From Bacillus sp. N1-1 (lineage in GTDB: Bacteria > Bacillota > Bacilli > Bacillales > Guptibacillaceae), in NCBI RefSeq assembly GCF_009818105.1, contig NZ_CP046564.1, positions 3,100,001 through 3,164,000 on the forward strand: a DNA stretch of 64,000 bases, given 5' to 3'. Under the pieces are notes generated by a model. The model saw only the letters and a program-made list of their open reading frames with translations. It was not told the DNA's origin and did not search any database. Shown here piece by piece: positions 19,324 through 28,542 of this stretch. A program made the translations under genes and the position numbers. Position 1 is the stretch's first letter; every line of letters starts with the position of its first letter.

Positions 19324-20568
19324 TTATTCGTTATCTGCTTCAATGATTGCAAGAGAACGCGTCTTTTCTTTAACAGCTTCAGGGTCAACATTTATACGAG
19401 CTACTCCGGTTTCCATAGCAGCTTTTGCTACGCTTGCAGCAACAGCCGGTGCTACGCGTGGATCAAATGGAGCAGGAATCACGTAGTCTGCATTTAGATC
19501 TTCCTCAGCAACTAATTCTGCAATGGCTTGTACAGCAGCTACTTTCATATCTTCGTTAATGTGAGTCGCCCGAACATCAAGAGCACCTCTAAAGATACCA
19601 GGAAATGCAAGTACGTTATTAATTTGATTTGGGAAATCTGAACGACCTGTACCGATCACTTTAGCTCCCGCTGCTCTTGCATCGTCAGGCATAATTTCAG
19701 GATTTGGGTTCGCCATAGCAAAAATGGTAGGATCCTCATTCATTGACTCCACCATTTCTTGTGTCAATGCGCCTTCAACGGATACTCCAATAAAGACATC
19801 TGTATTCACAATCACTTCTTTCAGCGATCCTTCAGCTTTATCACGGTTAGTATATTTGGCTACTTCCGCTTTCACATCATTCATTCCGTAAGAACGACCT
19901 TCGTAAATAGCTCCTTTTGAATCACACATAATAATGTCTTTTACACCAAAACGATTTAAAAGTTTAATAATGGCAATGCCCGCTGCTCCTGCACCATTAA
20001 TGACAACTTTAATTTCACTCATCTTCTTACCTGATAGTTTCAAAGCATTAACTAGCCCCGCTACGGTTACAATCGCTGTACCATGTTGATCATCATGAAA
20101 GATGGGGATATTTGTTTCTTTTTTCAGCCTTTCTTCGATAACAAAGCAGTTTGGAGCAGCAATATCTTCAAGATTAATCCCACCAAAAGTAGGTTCCATT
20201 AACTTAACAGTTTGCACGATTTGATCGACATCTGTTGTATTTAAACAAATTGGAAATGCATCAACCCCGGCAAAACTCTTGAAAAGAACGGCTTTTCCTT
20301 CCATTACAGGAAGAGCCGCTTCAGGTCCAATATTTCCAAGACCAAGAACTGCGGTACCATCTGATACAACAGCCACCATGTTTCCTTTCATCGTATATTC
20401 ATATACTTTATTCTTGTCATCATAAATTTCCTTACACGGCTCTGCTACACCAGGTGAATAAGCTAGGCTTAAATCAGTGGCATTACGAACAGGTACTTTT
20501 GATTTTGATTCTAACTTTCCTTGCCTCACTCTGTGAATATGTAGGGCCTCTTCTCTTGTAATGGACAA
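19324..20568 (-). CDS. ytsJ: NADP-dependent malic enzyme, YtsJ-like
   Basis: Oxidative decarboxylation of malate to pyruvate. 414 residues, the short bacterial form. DLSLAYSPGVAEPCKEI, VSDGTAVLGLGNIGPEAALPVMEGK, FHDDQHGTAIV, and the Rossmann VINGAGAAGIAI are present. Position beside accDA and dnaE matches B. subtilis ytsJ, the main NADPH-forming malic enzyme there. The start is TTG, with AAGGAGAG eight bases upstream; a nearby ATG is out of frame. The product supplies NADPH and pyruvate, which fits linkage to fatty acid synthesis. Confidence 0.93.
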   Translation of the reverse strand: MSITREEALHIHRVRQGKLESKSKVPVRNATDLSLAYSPGVAEPCKEIYDDKNKVYEYTMKGNMVAVVSDGTAVLGLGNIGPEAALPVMEGKAVLFKSFAGVDAFPICLNTTDVDQIVQTVKLMEPTFGGINLEDIAAPNCFVIEERLKKETNIPIFHDDQHGTAIVTVAGLVNALKLSGKKMSEIKVVINGAGAAGIAIIKLLNRFGVKDIIMCDSKGAIYEGRSYGMNDVKAEVAKYTNRDKAEGSLKEVIVNTDVFIGVSVEGALTQEMVESMNEDPTIFAMANPNPEIMPDDARAAGAKVIGTGRSDFPNQINNVLAFPGIFRGALDVRATHINEDMKVAAVQAIAELVAEEDLNADYVIPAPFDPRVAPAVAASVAKAAMETGVARINVDPEAVKEKTRSLAIIEADNE

Positions 20569-20633
20569 TCATTCCACTCTCCTTTTTTCAGAAGCATTAG
20601 ACTATGTTAACAATTCCCCTAGGACATTTGGGC

Positions 20634-20648
20634 AGTGGTCAGACCACT
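20634..20648. promoter_or_regulatory. FadR/GntR-family operator at the malic enzyme promoter
   Basis: Perfect palindrome agtggtcagaccact with the TGGTCAGACCA core. This core is the same as that of FCD-type GntR operators such as LldR and close to PdhR (TGGTnnnACCA). It starts about 11 bases downstream of the -10, so a bound repressor would cover the transcription start. Confidence 0.75.
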
Positions 20649-20659
20649 CTATTTTCACC

Positions 20660-20687
20660 ATTATAACAAATCACCATTTGCTGTAAA
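20660..20687 (-). promoter_or_regulatory. SigA promoter of ytsJ
   Basis: Minus strand: TTTACA (20682-20687), 16-base spacer, TATAAT (20660-20665), in the gap behind dnaE. Confidence 0.75.
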
Positions 20688-20695
20688 GATTTTCA

Positions 20696-23600
20696 TCACG
20701 GCTTTTTCACGACGTTGCGGTCACCAAGTAATTTTTTCAACGTGTGAACACAGTCTGGATCAGGGTTCACTAGCCATCCTTCACCTAATTTAACTGTTTT
20801 ATCTGTTTTACTATAATAAATAACAACCTCTGTATCGCCTGAGTGGTGATGAAGCACTTTCTTCACTTCATTTAAGACGCCTTCATGATGCGGTTCAATT
20901 TTAAGAAATAACGTTTGTTTTGCTTTTTTCGGCTTAATATCCGCTAACTTCATAACCCTTGATATAATGATATTCGTCTGATCATTTCGCTTTTGTCCCA
21001 CCCCATCAACATATAGAAATTCTCCTTTAATCAATAGTCTCTCCATTTTCTCCCAAACATCAGGAAAGGCCACTCCTTCAATTTCTCCTGTTTCATCACC
21101 AAGTGTTAGAAAGGCCATCATTTGACCTTTCTTCGTTCGAATACTTCGGACCTTCAATACCTCTACAGCCAACCTGAGCGGTGCACGATCCTCAGCAACT
21201 ACCGCATCTTTCGTAACGTTCCTTACATAACCTTTTAATTTGTCCAAATAAGGATCAAGCGGATGAGCCGTTAAGTAAAAACCAATCGCTTCTTTTTCAA
21301 AAGCTAGCATTTCCGCTTCATCAAAAGGGGGGACGCTTTCGTAAGCTGGTTCCGTTTCGCCATCTTGGAAGAAGCCTTCCTGGCCACTTTGTTCAGATCC
21401 GTAATTCATTGCACCCTCTAATGAGGCAAGCATAGAAGAACGACTTACCCCAAATTCATCCATTGCCCCAGCAAATATAATTGATTCAAGAGCGCGCTTG
21501 TTCACTACTTTCAACGAAATCCTCGCACATAAATCAAAAAGGCTTTTGTAAGGATGAGTTCTTTTTTGCACGATCTCTTCGATCGCATTTCTCCCAACAT
21601 TTTTTACCGGCAGAAGTCCGAATCGAATGGTATTATTTTCCACCGTGAACGTCTCTTGACTACTATTGATCGATGGTGGTTGAACCGTCATACCTTTTTG
21701 TCTCGCTTCAGCTAAATATGTCGCAAGTCGATCCTGGTTTCCGACGGCAGAATTCAGAAGACTTGAAAAGAAATAGCGCGAGTAGTTTGCTTTTAAATAA
21801 GCGAGCTGGTAAGCAATGACACTATAAGCAACCGCATGACTTCTGTTGAAGCCATAATCCGCAAATCGAACAATATACTCATATACTTTAAGAGCTGTAT
21901 CTTTTGGGTACCCCTTCTCAAGGCATCCCCTTACAAAGTGCTCTCTTTCTGACTCAAGAACTTCACGCTTCTTTTTAGATACAGCTCTTCTCAATAGATC
22001 AGCTTCTCCCAGAGAAAAACCAGCTAACTTAGAAGCAATTTGCATAATTTGTTCTTGATAGACAATAACCCCATACGTTGATTCAAGAATAGGTTCAAGA
22101 TCATGATGGAGATATTCAATTGTCCTTTCTTTGTGTTTACCAGAAATAAAATGAGGAATATTCTCCATCGGTCCCGGCCGATAAAGCGCATTAACAGCGA
22201 CAATATCTTCAAACTCAGTCGGCTTTAGCTTTCTAAGTACTTGACGCATTCCATCAGATTCAAGTTGAAATACACCAGTTGTATCAGCTTTTTGTAGTAG
22301 AGAGAAGGTAGCTTCATCATCCATTGGTATCGTTGATAGAGAAGGCCTTTGACCCGTTTCGTCTTCAATGTCATTTAATATACCTTCAATTAAGGTTAAA
22401 TTCCGAAGACCCAGGAAATCCATTTTCAATAGACCAATCTCTTCTAAATCATTCATCGGAAATTGGGTTAGGTTAATGTGATGACCACCAAGCAAAGGAA
22501 CATGATGCGTGAGAGGCTCTGCTGAAATCACCACTCCAGCAGCATGGGTGGACGTATGACGTGGAAGCCCCTCAATTGTACTAGCGATATCAAAAACACG
22601 TTTCCCTTCTTCGGATGAAGAGATGAGATCTTTAAGAACCTTCGACTCATCTTTCGCCTGATTTAACGTCAGGCCGGGGCGTGAGGGGATCGCTTTAGAC
22701 ATGGCATCAAGAAGCTTGTTGTCTACCTCTAATACTCTTCCCACGTCTCGAATGGCAGCCTTTGCTGCAAGCGTACCAAACGTAACAATTTGAGCGACGC
22801 GATCATGACCATATTTCTCATGTACATAATCAATCACTTCATCTCGTCGAACGTCAGGAAAATCAATATCAATATCAGGCATCGTGACACGCTCTGGATT
22901 CAAGAATCGCTCAAATAAAAGGTTATGTTCAATAGGGTCCACATCTGTTATATGCAATAAGTAAGCAACAAGAGAACCTGCCGCAGATCCTCGACCTGGA
23001 CCAGTAATCATTTGATGCTCATGCGCATATTTCATGAAGTCCCAAACAATGAGAAAATAATCATTAAAACCCATTTTGTTAATAACAGAAAGTTCGTAAT
23101 CCAATCGTTCTGTGACGCGTTCATCCTGATATGAATAGCGCTCAGAAAGATTGTCGAAACAAATTTTCTGTAAATACTCAAAAGCACTTAACCCACCTGG
23201 TACCGGGTAAAGAGGCAAATGTGTTTGATTGAAATTTAATTCTACATTGCACCTTGCCGCAATATCGGTTGTATTTATAAGAGCCGTCTCATACCCTCTA
23301 AATCGCTGAGTCATTTCTTCCGGAGACGTTAAAAAGTACTCATGGTTAGGTAGCGCTACGTGATTTTTGTCTTCAAATCGATGTCCTGCGTCTATACACC
23401 TCAAACAATCATGTGCTTCTCCATCTTCCCGGTTTATATAATGCGCAGCATTTGTCACCGTTAAGGGAAGATTGACCTTGTTTGCAAACGTCGAGAGCAA
23501 TAAGTTGAGTTGCCTTTCTTCTCGTAACGAATGATCCTGCATTTCAAGATAAAACCCTTCCTTGAAGACACGCTGATACTCCATCGCCATTTCAAATGCG

Positions 23601-24043
23601 GTCGTTTCTTCACCATGTAAAAGCTCCTGTCCAATTTTGCTAGAAATAGACCCTGAAAGAGCGATAAGCCCGCTTGCGTTTTCAACTAAATCTTCTTTTT
23701 CTATGTAAGGGATATTACCCGCTGCACACTGCATGTGTGTACTGATCTTTAATAAATTTTCGTACCCTACTGTATTAACAGCCAGTAAAACAAGATGGTC
23801 GAATTGGCCACGAGTTTGAAGTGAAGTACGGTTTCCTACGCGGACATCCAGACCAATGATCGGTTTAATTCCCTTTGCTTTACATGCTTTGTAGAAAGGG
23901 ATAGTTCCAAACATGGTTCCTTTATCCGTTAGGGCTAGCGACTGGTACCCTTTTTGTTTTGCTGATTCTATCAGCGATTCAATACGACTTGGACTGTCTA
24001 GAAGACTATATTCACTGTAGACACGAAGATGCACGAATTCCAT
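20696..24043 (-). CDS. dnaE: DNA polymerase III subunit alpha DnaE
   Basis: Replicative polymerase that in Bacillus extends RNA primers on the lagging strand beside PolC. 1115 residues. N-terminal PHP domain, here degenerate: the usual HxHSxYS metal motif reads RVYSEYSLL. Palm signatures PGRGSAAGSLVAYLL, PDIDIDFPDVRRDEVIDY (catalytic Asp residues), IVYQEQIMQIA, RRAVSKKKRE. C-terminal helix-hairpin-helix region and OB-fold (about 960-1050: VRSIRTKKGQMMAFLTLGDE). The ribosome site is weak (GAGTGGGA). ytrH-ytrI follow in the opposite orientation as in B. subtilis. Confidence 0.96.
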   Translation of the reverse strand: MEFVHLRVYSEYSLLDSPSRIESLIESAKQKGYQSLALTDKGTMFGTIPFYKACKAKGIKPIIGLDVRVGNRTSLQTRGQFDHLVLLAVNTVGYENLLKISTHMQCAAGNIPYIEKEDLVENASGLIALSGSISSKIGQELLHGEETTAFEMAMEYQRVFKEGFYLEMQDHSLREERQLNLLLSTFANKVNLPLTVTNAAHYINREDGEAHDCLRCIDAGHRFEDKNHVALPNHEYFLTSPEEMTQRFRGYETALINTTDIAARCNVELNFNQTHLPLYPVPGGLSAFEYLQKICFDNLSERYSYQDERVTERLDYELSVINKMGFNDYFLIVWDFMKYAHEHQMITGPGRGSAAGSLVAYLLHITDVDPIEHNLLFERFLNPERVTMPDIDIDFPDVRRDEVIDYVHEKYGHDRVAQIVTFGTLAAKAAIRDVGRVLEVDNKLLDAMSKAIPSRPGLTLNQAKDESKVLKDLISSSEEGKRVFDIASTIEGLPRHTSTHAAGVVISAEPLTHHVPLLGGHHINLTQFPMNDLEEIGLLKMDFLGLRNLTLIEGILNDIEDETGQRPSLSTIPMDDEATFSLLQKADTTGVFQLESDGMRQVLRKLKPTEFEDIVAVNALYRPGPMENIPHFISGKHKERTIEYLHHDLEPILESTYGVIVYQEQIMQIASKLAGFSLGEADLLRRAVSKKKREVLESEREHFVRGCLEKGYPKDTALKVYEYIVRFADYGFNRSHAVAYSVIAYQLAYLKANYSRYFFSSLLNSAVGNQDRLATYLAEARQKGMTVQPPSINSSQETFTVENNTIRFGLLPVKNVGRNAIEEIVQKRTHPYKSLFDLCARISLKVVNKRALESIIFAGAMDEFGVSRSSMLASLEGAMNYGSEQSGQEGFFQDGETEPAYESVPPFDEAEMLAFEKEAIGFYLTAHPLDPYLDKLKGYVRNVTKDAVVAEDRAPLRLAVEVLKVRSIRTKKGQMMAFLTLGDETGEIEGVAFPDVWEKMERLLIKGEFLYVDGVGQKRNDQTNIIISRVMKLADIKPKKAKQTLFLKIEPHHEGVLNEVKKVLHHHSGDTEVVIYYSKTDKTVKLGEGWLVNPDPDCVHTLKKLLGDRNVVKKP

Positions 24044-24249
24044 AGATTATCCCACTCTCAATTTGCTGTTATCCTCTATTATAGATACTTCAAGCTTCTC
24101 AAACAAACATTATCAAGCATAACATTCTCTCATGGTTGCATAGGCTGTACTAAATGCAATCATTTGCCTCGCTTTATATACACCAAGTTATTTTTTCGTT
24201 CATTTATAAGAAGATGCTAAAGGAAACTGATTAGAAAGAAGGAATCAAA

Positions 24250-24585
24250 ATGGAGAGAGTAACGCTCGTTACCTTGATTATTGCTTTTTTTGTAGCTTTT
24301 GGAGTGATCGTTGGGGGTTCTCTCATCGGAGGTATTGGAGCATTTCTCTCTGGTGAACCTCCGCTACACTGGATGTTTATTGTGGCACAACGATTAAAAA
24401 TCTGGGCGATCGCAGCAGCGATTGGAGGTACGTTTGACACAATCAATAATATGGAAAGAAGTTTTCTCAGCGGTTCACCAGACGAAATTATGCGGCAGTT
24501 TTTATGGATATTCTGTGCGCTCGGTGGCGCCCAAGCTGGAATGGAAATCATTAACTGGCTAACACAGGAACGGTCCACGTTATGA
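24250..24585 (+). CDS. ytrH: Sporulation membrane protein YtrH
   Basis: A 111-residue protein with two or three membrane segments, rich in Gly and Ala (VGGSLIGGIGAFLSGEPPLHW). In B. subtilis ytrH and ytrI are SigE-dependent and needed for efficient sporulation. Ribosome site AGAAAGAAGGAA. It overlaps ytrI by four bases (ATGA). I could not settle on a SigE promoter upstream; the 206 bases between dnaE and this gene hold no other clear feature. Confidence 0.9.
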   Translation: MERVTLVTLIIAFFVAFGVIVGGSLIGGIGAFLSGEPPLHWMFIVAQRLKIWAIAAAIGGTFDTINNMERSFLSGSPDEIMRQFLWIFCALGGAQAGMEIINWLTQERSTL

Positions 24586-25088
24586 GAGTCCCCCCACTCT
24601 ATTCTAGAAAGGGCTGGCAGCGATTTCTAGCCGGCCTTTGTGTAGGGGTGATTTTTGGTTGGCTCTTCTTTCTTATGCTTTTTGGAATTATGTACGAAAA
24701 GCAGATTACGACAATCAAAGAGCAAAAAATTGAAATCTCTGATTTAAAAATGCAGAATCAAACCTTGCTCGACGATAAAGAAAATTACAATAGCACCGAT
24801 ATCGAGAAAACACTGCTTGTGAAAAAAATTGACGTTACTTTTGAAAAAGATAAGGAATTACCACTTAATTCCTTAACCCGCCATGAACTAAAAAAAGAAA
24901 TTCAAAGTGAATTGAACGACCTTCTCAACAAAGATCTTGGAGCGATATCGAGAACAAGAAGTTTTATCATCTCGTCCCTCGAAAATAAAACGTTATTGAT
25001 TGATGACGTGAAATATGGATTTGAAGTAAAACAATTTATTCTTTGGACAACAGTTGAAGTAGAGCTTGCAATCAAGCTCGTCCAGTAG
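24582..25088 (+). CDS. ytrI: Sporulation protein YtrI
   Basis: 168 residues: a short cytoplasmic N-terminus, one membrane segment (about 14-37, VGVIFGWLFFLMLFG), then an extracytoplasmic region with a coiled coil (about 40-70) and a compact C-terminal domain. Second gene of ytrHI, translationally coupled. Family function in sporulation is known genetically; biochemical role unknown. Confidence 0.88.
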   Translation: MRVPPLYSRKGWQRFLAGLCVGVIFGWLFFLMLFGIMYEKQITTIKEQKIEISDLKMQNQTLLDDKENYNSTDIEKTLLVKKIDVTFEKDKELPLNSLTRHELKKEIQSELNDLLNKDLGAISRTRSFIISSLENKTLLIDDVKYGFEVKQFILWTTVEVELAIKLVQ

Positions 25089-25184
25089 CGAAAATAGATC
25101 TATTTTGTGACCTTTTGTCAGACAAGTCGCAATTTTCACAAGCGTAGTATATGATAAGAGTATAGAAATTGTGGAGGTGGCGCG

Positions 25185-25376
25185 ATGGTTATTGATCGCA
25201 AACAAATCGCGAGAGCAAAAATCGCTGATTTAATGAATGGACGATCCGCTTACGCAGAGTCCCATGAAATGACTGCCCTAATTAAAAAGGAGCTGCAATC
25301 ACTTAACATCGACGTGCACGAAGACGTGACAAGCTTTGGTTCATGGTTTATTCCTAAATCACAGGATCAGGTGTAA
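25185..25376 (+). CDS. Small protein of unknown function, 63 residues
   Basis: MVIDRKQIARAKIADLMNGR...SWFIPKSQDQV, soluble, charged, one or two helices predicted. The ribosome site is very strong (GTGGAGGTGGCG) and a bidirectional terminator follows seven bases after the stop, both arguing for a real gene. I do not recognise the family. It lies between ytrI and nrnA, convergent with nrnA, 96 bases after ytrI, so it may form the tail of the ytrHI transcript. Confidence 0.75.
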   Translation: MVIDRKQIARAKIADLMNGRSAYAESHEMTALIKKELQSLNIDVHEDVTSFGSWFIPKSQDQV

Positions 25377-25382
25377 ACAAGG

Positions 25383-25426
25383 AAGACCGGAAATCCCTTT
25401 AAAAAAGGAGATACCGGTCTTTTTTG
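25383..25426. terminator. Bidirectional terminator between the small gene and nrnA
   Basis: Outer stem aagaccgg/ccggtctt (25383-25390 and 25414-25421), with further imperfect pairing inside (atcccttt/aaggagat). The plus-strand tail has six T residues; the minus-strand tail is CTTCCTT. Confidence 0.85.
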
Positions 25427-25430
25427 TCAC

Positions 25431-26366
25431 TTACTCGTGGCACACTTTTTCAAGTTCAGCAAGAACCTCGTCCGCTTCTTCCCATGTATACACTGTGGCA
25501 CCCGCAGCCATTGGATGTCCACCTCCGTTGAACTGTGCTGCAATTTGATTTACAACAGGACCTTTCGAACGAAGGCGAACGCGAATTTGGTCTGCCTCCT
25601 CAATAAAGAATACCCACGCTTTTAATCCCGCTACATTGGAGAAGGTATTCACTAGCTGGGATGCCTCGCTAGCGGTTACTCCGTATGAAGCAACGGTTTC
25701 TTTTGTGATTTTCATCCATCCTGCACCCGTTTCTGATGTTTCAAAATGTTGCAGAACATAGCCATTTAGACGAGCGATATGCTGCTCTGTCCTGTATAGT
25801 TCCTTATAAAGAAACCCAGTGTCAACACCAAACTTTAAAAGCTCCCCAGCATACATAAAGGTACGTTGAGTCGTATTAGAAAACATAAAACGACCTGTAT
25901 CCCCTACAATTCCTGCATACAGAAGAAAAGCTCCTTTTTTAGATAGCTCGTATCCTCGTTCCTTTGCTGTTAGATATAAATCAACAATCATTTCACTCAC
26001 AGAACTTGAAGAAGTATCTACCCATAGGAGGTCACCGTAAGGATCTTCGTTTGGATGATGATCAATTTTAATGAGGAGATTGCCATTTCGATAGCGCTCA
26101 TCACTTACACGCGGCTGGTTGGCTGTATCACAAACAATAACAAGGGCATCTTCATAAATCTCATCCGAGATCTTGTCCATTCGATTTAGAAATGTGAGTG
26201 AAGGTTCTTCTTCACCGACAGTATAGACCTTCTTCTTAGGAAAAGAAGTTCGAATAAGCTCTGCAAGACCGCCTTGTGACCCTAATGCATCAGGATCTGG
26301 ACGAACGTGTCGATGAATAATAATCGTTTCATATTGTTCGATAGCATCTAATATTTTTTCTTTCAT
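25431..26366 (-). CDS. nrnA: Bifunctional oligoribonuclease / pAp phosphatase NrnA
   Basis: DHH-family enzyme that degrades short RNA fragments and converts pAp to AMP. About 311 residues from the ATG at 26366, which has AAAGGAG in place; the frame extends 21 codons upstream without a ribosome site. Metal motifs: HRHVRPDPDALGS, VIVCDTAN, IDHHPNEDPYGD (DHH), and GIVGDTGRF. The DHHA1 domain ends with FNGGGHPMAAGAT. B. subtilis name ytqI. Convergent with the small gene at 25185 and divergent from ytpI. Confidence 0.95.
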   Translation of the reverse strand: MKEKILDAIEQYETIIIHRHVRPDPDALGSQGGLAELIRTSFPKKKVYTVGEEEPSLTFLNRMDKISDEIYEDALVIVCDTANQPRVSDERYRNGNLLIKIDHHPNEDPYGDLLWVDTSSSSVSEMIVDLYLTAKERGYELSKKGAFLLYAGIVGDTGRFMFSNTTQRTFMYAGELLKFGVDTGFLYKELYRTEQHIARLNGYVLQHFETSETGAGWMKITKETVASYGVTASEASQLVNTFSNVAGLKAWVFFIEEADQIRVRLRSKGPVVNQIAAQFNGGGHPMAAGATVYTWEEADEVLAELEKVCHE

Positions 26367-26474
26367 AAAGCTTCTCCTTTCGACTGCATTCCTAATTGTT
26401 ATTGTTCTGACATAGATTTTCCCTATCATCTTCTATACAATAGAAAAGAACCTTGAATATGGAGGAAAGCAGTC

Positions 26475-26780
26475 ATGCCTATCTTTGTTATTTTTATTGT
26501 TTTTTCAATTGTTTTCTACTTGTTCTACAAAGTGAAAGCTGTTCGTCATAGCGGTGTAGCAACGACACAGTGGCTTCATTCAAAAGCAAGTATTGCACTA
26601 GGACTTTTCCTTATCTTTTTTGCGATTAATTCACTCACTGTTTCTTTATCAACTGTAACGTTTATCGTCGCTGCCGTCTTCATTTTACTCGGTCTTGCAA
26701 ACGTTGTAGTAGGCTACAAAAAATACCGTCACTACCTTCCTTTTGCCATTGAAGAGGCAAATATGATGAAGCAAAACTAA
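26475..26780 (+). CDS. ytpI: YtpI family membrane protein
   Basis: 101 residues, three membrane segments (about 3-19, 36-54, 60-80) and a basic, Tyr-rich tail. Ribosome site GGAGGAAAG. Function unknown. Position between nrnA and ytoI matches B. subtilis ytpI. Confidence 0.85.
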   Translation: MPIFVIFIVFSIVFYLFYKVKAVRHSGVATTQWLHSKASIALGLFLIFFAINSLTVSLSTVTFIVAAVFILLGLANVVVGYKKYRHYLPFAIEEANMMKQN

Positions 26781-26797
26781 GTACGATATGAATAATG

Positions 26798-26828
26798 AAA
26801 CCGCCACAGTAATTGGCGGTTTTTTTAT
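26798..26828. terminator. Terminator between ytpI and ytoI
   Basis: Stem aaaccgcca/tggcggttt (26798-26806 and 26814-26822), 7-base loop, seven T residues on the plus strand. The minus strand has only TTTCATTATT, so it mainly serves ytpI. Confidence 0.85.
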
Positions 26829-28135
26829 CGATCGATGAGCTGAGCCATCATGAGCGCCTTCCCTACAACTGACCCTTCATGATAAATTTCAACATCGACC
26901 TTCCCAAATTTACGTGAGACTTCGAGAACTTTAGGAACAATTTCAATTGTATGATCAATTTGAACGGGTTTTATAAAATAAAGCGTAATATTTTCGACAA
27001 CTAAATCACCTTTTTTGTATTTCTTTAATACCCGGCTACCCGCCTCGGTTACAAGGGTTGTCACAACCCCATATGATAAAGTACCAAGAAGGCTTGTCAT
27101 TTGTGGCGTTATTTCACAGCTGTAGCGACTTTCTGATGGTGTTGACACATCTTTAATTTGGCTCGTAATCAGGTCATCAAACGTTTCACCGATTTGAGGC
27201 TGTTGCTGAATCATTTGAAGCGCTTTTAACACATCTTGTCTGCTAATAATTCCTATCAAACGCTGGTATTGATCGAGAACCGGCAGCATTTCGATTCCTT
27301 CCCAGATCATCGTATGCGCGGCAGAAGCAACCGATGTTTGTTCATTAACGGTTAAAGGATGTTTCGTCATTACTTTTGAAATTGGTGTTTCGTTACGCTC
27401 TCCAAGTATATCTTTAGAAGTCACAATTCCCTGCACTTTCATATTGGGATCAACAACAGGGTAACGACTATGGAGCGTTTTCTCATTTAACTCATGCCAG
27501 CGACCTACGTTTTCCGTCGTCACAAGAAAACTTGTTTTCGTAAGTGGCGTTAAGATATCACTTACTAAAGCAATTTCCTTTTTTATCAACCGGTCATATA
27601 TCGCTCGATTAATCATGGTTGCTACTGTAAAGGAATCGTAGGATGTTGAAATAATCGGTAAATCATAGGCATCTGCCATTTTTTTCACATCGTCCTGCGC
27701 GTCAAATCCACCCGTAATCAAAACGGCGGCGCCTGCTTCAAGCGCAATTTTGTGAACATTGTCTCGATTACCTACGATGAGTAAACTCCCAGGATCAACA
27801 TAGCGCATCATCGCTTCCAATTTCATCGCTCCGATAACGAACTTGTGAAGGGTTTTATGTAGACCGTTTCTCCCTCCAAGCACTTGTCCATCCACTACGT
27901 TCACCACTTCGGCATAAGTGAGTTTTTCGATGTTTTCTTTTTCTTTTTTTGTAATTCGGATTGTGCCCACACGTTCAATTGTGCTGACCGTGCCTTTATT
28001 TTCAGCATCCTTGATCGCTCGATAGGCTGTCCCTTCACTCACTTTCAGCTCTCTTGCAATTTGACGCACAGATATTTTACTACCCACTTCTAGCGTCTCA
28101 ATATATTCGAGAATCTGTTCATGTTTCGTTGTCAA
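26825..28135 (-). CDS. ytoI: CBS-DRTGG-hotdog regulatory protein YtoI
   Basis: A 436-residue multidomain protein: winged/HTH domain (about 1-65, VRQIARELKVSEGTAYRAIKDAE), DRTGG domain (about 70-180), two CBS domains (about 190-310) that usually bind adenine nucleotides, and a C-terminal MaoC/thioesterase-like hotdog domain (about 320-436, PVQIDHTIEIVPKVLEVSRKFGKVDVEIY). Regulated DNA, nucleotide and perhaps acyl binding in one chain is inference. Start is TTG, with GGTGA upstream. Function not known; name by synteny and domain order. Confidence 0.88.
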   Translation of the reverse strand: MTTKHEQILEYIETLEVGSKISVRQIARELKVSEGTAYRAIKDAENKGTVSTIERVGTIRITKKEKENIEKLTYAEVVNVVDGQVLGGRNGLHKTLHKFVIGAMKLEAMMRYVDPGSLLIVGNRDNVHKIALEAGAAVLITGGFDAQDDVKKMADAYDLPIISTSYDSFTVATMINRAIYDRLIKKEIALVSDILTPLTKTSFLVTTENVGRWHELNEKTLHSRYPVVDPNMKVQGIVTSKDILGERNETPISKVMTKHPLTVNEQTSVASAAHTMIWEGIEMLPVLDQYQRLIGIISRQDVLKALQMIQQQPQIGETFDDLITSQIKDVSTPSESRYSCEITPQMTSLLGTLSYGVVTTLVTEAGSRVLKKYKKGDLVVENITLYFIKPVQIDHTIEIVPKVLEVSRKFGKVDVEIYHEGSVVGKALMMAQLIDR

Positions 28136-28242
28136 TTTCTTTCACCATACTTTCTACGTTCACATCTGTATCAGTAGATATACTACTTCTGTTATAGTGG
28201 TGTTTGAATTGACTTCATTATACATAACTCATCCCTATAACT

Positions 28243-28479
28243 TCAACGACTGTATTGTTTTTTTCTTAAATCGACTGGTAATTCCTCTTCTGATATAAAC
28301 TGAGTTTCTCTCTTCCCAAAGAACAAGCCAGCAAGATTTCCACCAAGTGCCATGACAGCAAAGAGAAGCCAAAGACTAAAGAAAGCACCTTCAAGCGTTA
28401 AATCAATTTGAAAACGTGGGACAGCATCATACATTAAAAATAGAATACACAATACAGATAAAAACAATCGTTGTTTCAC
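28243..28479 (-). CDS. Small membrane protein, 78 residues
   Basis: Two predicted membrane segments (about 5-20 and 32-53) followed by a charged tail ending DLRKKQYSR. GTG start with AGGGGGAA upstream. Not recognised. It sits between ytoI and ytkL, same strand as both. Confidence 0.7.
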   Translation of the reverse strand: MKQRLFLSVLCILFLMYDAVPRFQIDLTLEGAFFSLWLLFAVMALGGNLAGLFFGKRETQFISEEELPVDLRKKQYSR

Positions 28480-28542
28480 ACCAATTCCCCCTAACAGTCT
28501 TTCTAAAAGGGTATGTTTGTAACGGCTGATTTAATACGCTTA

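Noticed and set aside
24231..24578. 115-codon open frame opposite ytrH
   Set aside because: Mirror frame of the well-supported ytrH gene, with no ribosome site or recognisable product.
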